A DNA stretch of 8,185 nucleotides from Alphaproteobacteria bacterium (GTDB lineage: Bacteria > Pseudomonadota > Alphaproteobacteria > RF32 > UBA3637), in the NCBI GenBank assembly GCA_017414845.1, contig JAFQJY010000095.1, forward strand, positions 1-8,185, given 5' to 3'. Of this stretch, positions 1 through 8,185 are shown in pieces. Within the stretch, counting starts at the first letter, position 1; each line of letters starts with the position of its first letter. Made by a program: the position numbers and the translations under genes. The notes below the pieces were generated by a model, which saw nothing but the letters and a program-made list of their open reading frames with translations, was not told where the DNA came from and searched no databases.

Positions 1-733
1 TATTGATGTCTGCCGGTGCTTCTTCTATCAATTTAATGGATGGAACGATTTTCGCATAAATCGTCATCCCGTTTTCTAAGGCTCTGAGTTGTTCCAGTTT
101 CTCCGTATCTTCCAAAACACCGACGGGCAGGGATACAAACTTCCGTAAACTTTGGGCATTATAAACATAAATGCCGATATGCCAGTAAGCAAAATCATTT
201 TCGCCCCCGTTATCTCTGTTATGAGGGAGAGGGTTTCTTGAAAAATAAAGCGCTCTACCGACATTTTCTTCTCCTCTTAATCCCATCGCAATTTTTACAT
301 AAGCGGGATCGTTTATTTCTTCTCTTTTTGTAATCTTTTTACCGACCGTAACAATATCTGCGCCTGTTTCTTCCATAATTTTTATTAAATCCAAATCCAG
401 TTTCGGATCTACACTGATGCCGTCGCCTTGAAAATTGACGATAATGTCATATTTCGTGCCGTCAGGGTCTATTTCTTTAAGTGCTGCGGAAATTCTGTCT
501 GTGCCGGAGGGAAGGGAGGCATCCGTTAAAATACATTTAGCACCGAATTTTTTGGCTTCGTCAATAATTTCCTGATCTCCGGAGGCAATATAAACATCTT
601 CGGCAGGATGAACCGTCAGTGCGTGTTCGTAGACATGTTGAATAACAGTTTTCCCGTTCACAAGTGCCAGAGGTTTGTTCGGTAAACGGGTTGATTTTAA
701 ACGTGTCGGTATCATAACGGCAACTTTTGACAT
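1..733 (-). CDS. kdsB: 3-deoxy-manno-octulosonate (Kdo) cytidylyltransferase, divergent, 3' end cut by window edge
   Basis: Activates Kdo with CTP to give CMP-Kdo and pyrophosphate in the cytoplasm, for attachment to lipid A. The visible 244 residues start at ATG 733-731, one base after the HIT stop, with AAAGGAG at 746-740 and a 6-nt spacer. Family motifs are clear: IPTRLKSTRLPNKPL (residues 8-22, nucleotide-binding loop), SGTDRI (76-81), NFQGD (100-104), VGRALYFSR (158-166), HIGIY (185-189) and LEQLRALENG (213-222). Known KdsB proteins are about 250 residues, so only the last few are missing. Oddities: the usual QGDE reads QGDG (102-105), the usual ATD near residue 51 reads ASG, and the C-terminal VDTPED motif with a metal-binding Asp reads EEAPAD (237-242). 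It could therefore be a subfamily using a modified Kdo or related acid sugar. The family call is firm; exact substrate is less so. Confidence 0.87.
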   Translation of the reverse strand, partial: MSKVAVMIPTRLKSTRLPNKPLALVNGKTVIQHVYEHALTVHPAEDVYIASGDQEIIDEAKKFGAKCILTDASLPSGTDRISAALKEIDPDGTKYDIIVNFQGDGISVDPKLDLDLIKIMEETGADIVTVGKKITKREEINDPAYVKIAMGLRGEENVGRALYFSRNPLPHNRDNGGENDFAYWHIGIYVYNAQSLRKFVSLPVGVLEDTEKLEQLRALENGMTIYAKIVPSIKLIEEAPADIN

Positions 734-734
734 T

Positions 735-1130
735 TTATTCTCCTTTCAAGGCTGTTTTGATTTTTTCAATAATTTCTTTTTTTTCCTGTTCGGGATAAGG
801 TTCTGCTTTCTCACTCCAAACCGTCCCCGGCCATGCTTTATCCCCTTCAAATCGGCAGATAATATGGACATGCAGTTGTGGGGTCATATTTCCAATCATA
901 GCGACATTCGTCTGTGTCGGATTAAACAGATTCGCCATGACATTTTCTGCCCGTTCAATTTCACTCATGAGTGTCAGACGTTCCTCATGCGTTAAATCAC
1001 GCATACTTTTAACGCTGTCTTTTTTCGGAACAAGAAATATCCACGGATAGTTTTTGTTGTCCTCAAACAACACCGTACAAAACGGTAAATCGCAAACATA
1101 ATCTTTTTTTTGTAAAGCAGGATGTAACAT
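735..1130 (-). CDS. HIT-family nucleotide hydrolase/transferase-like protein
   Basis: A 131-residue histidine-triad protein. The triad region reads PQLHVHII (residues 84-91). The first of the three alternating histidines is replaced by Gln85, while H87 (the expected nucleophile position) and H89 are kept. This Gln form, followed by a CRFEGDKAWPGTVW stretch (92-105), is what I recall of a proteobacterial HIT subfamily annotated as diadenosine-tetraphosphate hydrolase-like, so it is probably not a defect. The N-terminal half (HPAL, DLPFC, YPWIFLVPKK) also fits that subfamily. Such proteins cleave nucleoside phosphoramidates or dinucleoside polyphosphates, but the physiological substrate here is unknown. 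The start ATG directly follows the TAA of the upstream HAD gene, with AAAGGAG at 1146-1140 and a 9-nt spacer; the stop lies one base before kdsB. Both junctions suggest coupled translation. Confidence 0.85.
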   Translation of the reverse strand: MLHPALQKKDYVCDLPFCTVLFEDNKNYPWIFLVPKKDSVKSMRDLTHEERLTLMSEIERAENVMANLFNPTQTNVAMIGNMTPQLHVHIICRFEGDKAWPGTVWSEKAEPYPEQEKKEIIEKIKTALKGE

Positions 1131-1988
1131 TTATTTTAACTCCTTTAATAAATAATCGGGGAAAGCACCCTCTCGTACGGCAATTTCATCCAGTGTTTCG
1201 CCGTTTTGAAGTAAATCGTGGGTAATGCCCGTTCCTGTAATTAAAACGGTTTTTAAACCACACTCTTTTGCTCCTTTAATGTCCGTACGAACAGTGTCGC
1301 CGACCATAACCGTTCTTTCAGGTGCTGTTTGTGACAGGCGCAGGGTATATTCATAAATTTCCGAATACGGTTTTCCGAACCAGTAAACTTTTCCGCCTCT
1401 GTCCTCGTACCACTTGCCCAGCAGTCCTTGAACGACATGCTTTTTATCTCCCCTGAACGCAAAGTGGTCAGGATTCGCACAAATGGCAGGCAAACCTTTT
1501 TTCAGCGCTTTTTCGGCGTCAGGTAAAAAAGGGTCTATGTTTTCTAAATCTTCGCCGGGGATAACTTCCAATGAACCGAAATAGACGGCACTTGCTTTTT
1601 CTAAATCAGGGGTGTATCTATCCAAGACCTTTTCAAAAAGTCGGTCGTTCGGGCGTCCGATAATGGCAAATTTTCCGTTTTTTCCCACAACGGTATCCAG
1701 AAAGTTTTCCTTTTCCATTTTGTCCTTTAAAACATCAGCCGACGGAATAATTTTCGTATAATGAATTCCTTGTTTCATACCGAGTGTGTGATGTTTTTCT
1801 TTCAGGTGTTCGGAAACGGTTGTAGAGTTAGACAGAATATAAATTTTTTTTCCTGTTCTTTCCAAGTTTTCCATAATAGGAAGCGCATTCGGAAAATAAC
1901 CTTTCCCATCCCACAAAACACCGAAGATATCAATGAAAAAAGCATCTGTTTCAGGGGCAATATCCAAAAGGGAACTTATGTTTTTCAT
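1131..1988 (-). CDS. HAD-superfamily class IIA hydrolase (TIGR01459-like)
   Basis: A 285-residue cytoplasmic HAD phosphatase with a C2-type cap between motifs II and III. Motif I is [11 protein letters not shown] (residues 18-28) with nucleophile Asp20. The residue two after it is Phe rather than the usual acid/base Asp, which is how I recall this subfamily, so the catalytic details may differ from classical HAD phosphatases. Motif II is ILSNSTT (51-57, Ser53), motif III Lys is in [10 protein letters not shown] (K206), and motif IV is [13 protein letters not shown] (D231, D236). This resembles the alphaproteobacterial group TIGR01459, related to NagD and 4-nitrophenylphosphatases; no specific substrate is established from sequence. 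It is not of the short KdsC type that makes Kdo from Kdo-8-phosphate. The start overlaps the ppa stop in an ATGA junction with only a weak AGGA upstream, so translation is probably coupled to ppa. Confidence 0.87.
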   Translation of the reverse strand: MKNISSLLDIAPETDAFFIDIFGVLWDGKGYFPNALPIMENLERTGKKIYILSNSTTVSEHLKEKHHTLGMKQGIHYTKIIPSADVLKDKMEKENFLDTVVGKNGKFAIIGRPNDRLFEKVLDRYTPDLEKASAVYFGSLEVIPGEDLENIDPFLPDAEKALKKGLPAICANPDHFAFRGDKKHVVQGLLGKWYEDRGGKVYWFGKPYSEIYEYTLRLSQTAPERTVMVGDTVRTDIKGAKECGLKTVLITGTGITHDLLQNGETLDEIAVREGAFPDYLLKELK

Positions 1989-2533
1989 TCTGAAAATCCT
2001 GTTAAATGTGTTTTTTCTTTATCGTAGAGGGTGTAGGCTTTACGAATAACATTCAGGGCTTCGGCAGGACCTAAAAAACGTTCAATGCGAACCTCTTTGT
2101 TTTCCAATACCTTATAGTCCTCAAAAAAACGTTGTAGTGTTTTTAATGTATGCGGAGAAAGTTCCGAAATGTCTGTATAATGCGCAAATTCGGGGTCGTC
2201 TAAGTGGATAGAAATAATCTTATCATCTTCCTGTCCTTGATCAATCATCTTCATCACGCCGATAGGACGTGCTCTGACAATGCTCAAGGGGGCAATGGTT
2301 GCCTGTCCTAATACCAAAATATCCAACGGGTCATTATCTTCACAATAAGTTTGCGGGATAAAACCGTAATTTGCAGGATAATGAACAGAACTGTATAAAA
2401 TCCTGTCTACACGCATCAAACCGCTTTTTTTATCCAGTTCGTATTTAATTTGAGACCCTTTCGGAACTTCAATAATGGATGAAACGTTTTCTGCGGGATT
2501 GTCGCCCCTGTCAACATGATGCCACGGATGCAT
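1985..2533 (-). CDS. ppa: inorganic pyrophosphatase, family I
   Basis: Hydrolyses pyrophosphate to two phosphates in the cytoplasm with Mg2+, pulling biosynthetic reactions such as nucleotidyl transfer forward. The 182 residues carry the whole family I active site: E22, K30, E32 (IKYELDK), R44, Y56 (YPANYGFIP), the signature D66/D68/D71 (EDNDPLD), D98, D103, K105 (DQGQEDDK) and Y140-K141 (FFEDYK). These line up with E. coli Ppa residues with at most a one- or two-residue offset. The opening [10 protein letters not shown] and the stretch [29 protein letters not shown] resemble the form common in Bacteroidota, Firmicutes and archaea more than the usual alphaproteobacterial one. The start ATG has TAAGGAG just upstream, made partly from the stop codon of the YdbH-like gene, with 9 nt between genes. 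The 3' end overlaps the HAD gene by 4 nt. Confidence 0.96.
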   Translation of the reverse strand: MHPWHHVDRGDNPAENVSSIIEVPKGSQIKYELDKKSGLMRVDRILYSSVHYPANYGFIPQTYCEDNDPLDILVLGQATIAPLSIVRARPIGVMKMIDQGQEDDKIISIHLDDPEFAHYTDISELSPHTLKTLQRFFEDYKVLENKEVRIERFLGPAEALNVIRKAYTLYDKEKTHLTGFSE

Positions 2534-2542
2534 ATTTTCTCC

Positions 2543-5476
2543 TTATTGCCCGAACAAATCTGCCGGCTTTTCGTATTGCGTCGTGTCTTCTTTCAAAAAG
2601 TCCCGAAGAGGTTGTGCAATATTAAACCGATGTGTTATCCGACGTTTTTCTACGGTGTTTCTGGGTTCTGCCATAATGGAAAAATCCGTACTGCCGTCTG
2701 AAAGTTCTGACATTAAAATCTTGGCATTTTTAAATTCAAGATTTTTAAACGATTTTTCAAAGCCGTCTTTTGACGCTTCGCCGATGTAGCGAATATATCC
2801 CTCACCACCAATATCTATTTCCATATTTTTCAGTTGCATTCTGCCGTTCTCCATCAAAACGGTTATTTCTGCCTGTCCTAATCCGCTCATTTGCAAACCT
2901 TGAATATTCATCTGTTTTGCAAGTGAAGACAGACTGAACGCTTTATCCTTAAAAATAAATGACATATTTGTATGATACGGTATCCAAACAGGATCAATTC
3001 TGAATTTTCCGCCGGCGACATTCAGTGTCATTTTAGAGATGTTCATTTGTTTTTTAGAGGAATCAAAATAGAATGTTGAATCTATTCCCTTAAACGGCAA
3101 AAGCGTTGTCATAGATTGAATAAAAGCTGTTTGTGCCTGTGATGTGCCGAAAGGAACAAGCGAAGAAATAGTCAGAAGAGTGCTCAACTGATTGACATTG
3201 ACATTTTCATAATCAAAAGAGACATCATTGAGTAAAAGGTGCAAAGGACCGGAAACGTTCATGGCATTGATGAGATGAACATAGCCTTTCATCTGAATAT
3301 TTCCTTCCAAATTCCGAATATTCTTATCAAACAGAGAAGAAATTTGAGGAAGTTGGATACCCTGACTTTCAAAAACAATCGGAGCAACAGTTTCAATAGA
3401 AGTCATAAAATCGCCGGTATAGGGGTTAAAATAACCTCCGCCTTTGACATCTATCATATTGTTTTTCGTTTTAAGCAAGGCGTTAAAATAGTTTTTGGCA
3501 TCAACCTGAATATCTAATGAAAAAGGCAGTTTAAAAGCATCACTTGCCAAAGAAACCTCAGGAGAAACAAGAGCAATTTGTGTCCCATCCGCATTTGTTT
3601 CCGTTTGGAAGGAGGCCTCTTTAATAGAAACTAAATCATCTGTATAGGTACCGTTCTTTCCTGAAATTTTGATAGCACCGTTTCTTTCCAATAAATGATA
3701 ACCGGCTAAAATTTGTCCGTCTCTGAATGCTATGACCAGCGGTTTTTTGCCGGTGTTTTCATCTGTTGTCTCTTCGGATTTCTTTTGAAGATCGTAAGAC
3801 CCTTCGGCAATAAGGGCATTGATATTCAAAAGATTATCTTTTAGGGTGAATAAAAACGGTTTTTGCGGAGAAAGAACAACACGTAAGGTACTTGCCGAAA
3901 CGGTTGTGTCGTAAAATTGTTTTGATGGCCCGAATAAGATAAGTGTTGACGGTTTGGTTATGGTATATTGACAAGCCGTATCCCGACAATCCAGCGTTCC
4001 GATAAGATTGACCTGTACCGATTCCAAATTTATAAAGGGTGTTTGGATATTTTTGAGCATTACATTAAATGCGTCATCGGTTTTGATACTGCGTAAATCT
4101 TTTCCCCAAACAACATTGTAAAGTTCAAATTCAGCCGTAAAGGGTTTATCTTGTGAACCTTCTGTAATATTAAGAGCCGTTTTAATGTTGATACGGTCGT
4201 CTTTTGCAGGTGTGATATCTACGTTGAGGATTTTTTCCCGTGCATCTTTCTTCATAATGAGTGAAGTGTTGAGGGCGCTCAAATTCTTTCCTGTCGTTTT
4301 AAGAGAAATTGTTCCGCTTAAATCTTCCGGCGCCATTTCGGGAAGGGTAATCTTGCCGTTCTCTATGGCAAATTTCCAAGAGGTTCCGATGTTGGAAAAA
4401 TTGAGTGTCAATTTACTTTGAATTTTCAAAAATTCTCCGGAATAAATGAATGGAATAACCAACTGATTTTTCATATCCATATCACCGTTTCCGGTAAATT
4501 CAATAGGAACTTGATAGGTGTCGTTTCCGATGAGCAGTTTGGCGTTTCTAATCTGGATAGATTGAATCTTGACACGATCTTGCCCGTCTTTAAAAATGCC
4601 GATTTTTTCAAAAAAGGAGGCAAAATCGCTAAAATTAAAACCGTCAAATCCTTTGTCTGTCAATTGAATGGTTAAACCGTCAATATCGGCAATGGATATT
4701 TTCCGCTTTAACAGATTCATAAATGTATATTGCAGTTTAATGTTTTTAATCTTAAACAGACCTTTGCTATGACGAATATCGGACAAAGTTATTTCAGAAA
4801 GATTATGTCCCGTTACGTTAAATGAAACATCGGAAAGATTATGACTTTTCAGATATTCTTCCATAATCGGCGTGAATTTAAAGTAGAAGTTAAAAAACAG
4901 CGCAAAAAATGTAATACCGAACACATAAATTGAAGTGATAAAACACGCCCAGATCAAATTTAAAATAAGCAAAGGTTTTTGATATTTTTCTTTGAATATA
5001 AGAACTTGTTGTTGCGCCAAATGAAAATAGCGACGAACTTCTTTCATATTTAAGTCAAAATCGGAAGAAGTTGCCTTTGATTTTTTTTCAGGTTGAGCTG
5101 CCTGTTCTATTTCGTGTTGCTCATGAGATTGTTCAATTAAAGAGGCTAAACTGGCGTCGGCAGAAAATCCTCCACCGCCGTATGTCGGGCCGACAGGCTG
5201 GTGCTCTTGAATTTCCGGTTGTTGTGGCGCAGGCTGTGGCTTCGGCGTTCTGACCATCCCGGGAGGAGGAGCATAAGGTGAGGTCGGTTGTGCCGTCGGT
5301 ACCGGTTGTGTCGGTGCCGTCGGTTGAGACTGTGTCGTCTGTGGCTGTTTCGGAGGTGCAAACCCCGGAACGGGATTTGTCGTTGTCGGATCAATCAACC
5401 CTTGTAAATCAAAGGATTTAGGTTTCCCGAAGAAGGGAGGGGGTAAGGGTGTTTTGTTATTTGATTCGTCAGTCAT
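2543..5476 (-). CDS. YdbH-like AsmA-family membrane-anchored envelope protein with Pro/Gln-rich cytoplasmic tail
   Basis: A 977-residue protein. Residues 1-145 are low-complexity, with 27 prolines and 12 glutamines in the first 100. A basic stretch (KEVRR, KEKYQK) then precedes a single membrane helix at about 168-197, with the basic side predicted inside. Residues 200-977 form a long periplasmic part rich in alternating polar/hydrophobic beta strands. Around residues 845-900 (FSLSSLAKQ, IQGLQMSGLGQAEITVLME, IGGEGYIRY) and the tail (ITHRFNIAQPLRDFL) it resembles the C-terminal domain of YdbH (PF11739, once misnamed dicarboxylate transport). In E. coli, YdbH with TamB and YhdP carries phospholipids between inner and outer membranes, so this is the inferred role. 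It has only three cysteines: C178 in the helix, and C497 and C502, a possible periplasmic disulfide. The start has AAGGAG at 5486-5481 with a 4-nt spacer. No YnbE- or YdbL-like partner gene is adjacent. Family assignment is from memory of weak motifs. Confidence 0.75.
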   Translation of the reverse strand: MTDESNNKTPLPPPFFGKPKSFDLQGLIDPTTTNPVPGFAPPKQPQTTQSQPTAPTQPVPTAQPTSPYAPPPGMVRTPKPQPAPQQPEIQEHQPVGPTYGGGGFSADASLASLIEQSHEQHEIEQAAQPEKKSKATSSDFDLNMKEVRRYFHLAQQQVLIFKEKYQKPLLILNLIWACFITSIYVFGITFFALFFNFYFKFTPIMEEYLKSHNLSDVSFNVTGHNLSEITLSDIRHSKGLFKIKNIKLQYTFMNLLKRKISIADIDGLTIQLTDKGFDGFNFSDFASFFEKIGIFKDGQDRVKIQSIQIRNAKLLIGNDTYQVPIEFTGNGDMDMKNQLVIPFIYSGEFLKIQSKLTLNFSNIGTSWKFAIENGKITLPEMAPEDLSGTISLKTTGKNLSALNTSLIMKKDAREKILNVDITPAKDDRINIKTALNITEGSQDKPFTAEFELYNVVWGKDLRSIKTDDAFNVMLKNIQTPFINLESVQVNLIGTLDCRDTACQYTITKPSTLILFGPSKQFYDTTVSASTLRVVLSPQKPFLFTLKDNLLNINALIAEGSYDLQKKSEETTDENTGKKPLVIAFRDGQILAGYHLLERNGAIKISGKNGTYTDDLVSIKEASFQTETNADGTQIALVSPEVSLASDAFKLPFSLDIQVDAKNYFNALLKTKNNMIDVKGGGYFNPYTGDFMTSIETVAPIVFESQGIQLPQISSLFDKNIRNLEGNIQMKGYVHLINAMNVSGPLHLLLNDVSFDYENVNVNQLSTLLTISSLVPFGTSQAQTAFIQSMTTLLPFKGIDSTFYFDSSKKQMNISKMTLNVAGGKFRIDPVWIPYHTNMSFIFKDKAFSLSSLAKQMNIQGLQMSGLGQAEITVLMENGRMQLKNMEIDIGGEGYIRYIGEASKDGFEKSFKNLEFKNAKILMSELSDGSTDFSIMAEPRNTVEKRRITHRFNIAQPLRDFLKEDTTQYEKPADLFGQ
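5290..5324 (-). repeat. short direct repeat inside the Pro/Gln/Thr-rich coding tract
   Basis: An 11-nt sequence (plus strand GTGCCGTCGGT) occurs at 5290-5300 and again at 5314-5324, 24 nt apart, so in the same frame. It lies within codons for the PTAPTQPVPTAQPT part of the YdbH-like protein. The surrounding bases are also partly repetitive (GGTTGTG, GTCGG) and more GC-rich than the window. It probably reflects expansion by codon-level duplication of a disordered linker. It is not a mobile element or a CRISPR unit. Confidence 0.4.
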
Positions 5477-5504
5477 GGCTCTCCTTTTTCTCTCTTTTGA
5501 TTCT

Positions 5505-8185
<2,681 letters not shown>

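Noticed and set aside
931..950. Loss of the first histidine of the HIT triad (Gln85) as a sign of an inactive enzyme
   Set aside because: The PQLHVH form followed by an AWPG stretch recurs in a known HIT subfamily, and the middle, nucleophilic histidine is present, so inactivity is not implied.
675..995. Plus-strand open frame of 106 codons opposite the HIT gene and the start of kdsB
   Set aside because: It is antisense to two well-supported genes, and its Phe-rich product reflects the A-rich codons of the real strand.
5146..5394. Minus-strand open frame rich in Arg and His (82 codons)
   Set aside because: It is an out-of-frame reading of the Pro/Gln/Thr-rich tract of the YdbH-like gene; low-complexity DNA naturally leaves other frames open, and it has no ribosome binding site of its own.

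Overview
The window is a dense block of seven genes, all on the minus strand, from a Gram-negative bacterium of roughly 40% GC. Transcription runs from the right edge to the left: recN (cut at the right edge), ligA, a large AsmA/YdbH-like envelope protein, ppa, a class IIA HAD hydrolase, a HIT-family protein, and kdsB (cut at the left edge). A Kdo cytidylyltransferase and a YdbH-like protein imply a lipopolysaccharide-bearing outer membrane. The recN-ligA order and the subfamilies of the HAD and HIT proteins point to an alphaproteobacterium. The low GC would suit one of the AT-rich, host- or gut-associated lineages, but that placement is inference.

Layout. 8185-7561 holds the C-terminal ATPase half of RecN. 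It overlaps by 10 nt the complete NAD+-dependent DNA ligase LigA (7570-5519). A 42-nt gap follows, the longest non-coding stretch in the window, holding a Shine-Dalgarno sequence and a possible weak internal promoter. The 977-residue YdbH-like protein (5476-2543) comes next: a Pro/Gln-rich cytoplasmic tail, one membrane helix and a very long periplasmic beta-rich part. Nine bases later starts inorganic pyrophosphatase (2533-1985), which overlaps the HAD hydrolase (1988-1131) by an ATGA junction. The HAD stop codon directly abuts the HIT start codon (1130-735), and one base separates the HIT stop from the kdsB start (733 to the left edge).

The spacings (-10, 42, 9, -4, 0 and 1 nt) and the absence of any terminator-like hairpin between genes indicate one long operon that continues past both edges. 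Functionally it mixes DNA repair and replication (RecN, LigA), envelope biogenesis (YdbH-like, KdsB) and housekeeping hydrolysis (Ppa, HAD, HIT). KdsB releases pyrophosphate and Ppa removes it, so those two could be linked metabolically; the rest looks like co-transcribed housekeeping.

I found no tRNA, rRNA, CRISPR array, insertion sequence, phage gene or defence system. The points worth a second look are: a YdbH-like protein with an unusual Pro/Gln-rich cytoplasmic extension and no YnbE/YdbL partner in view; a KdsB with changes at normally conserved active-site motifs; and a pyrophosphatase that resembles non-proteobacterial forms.
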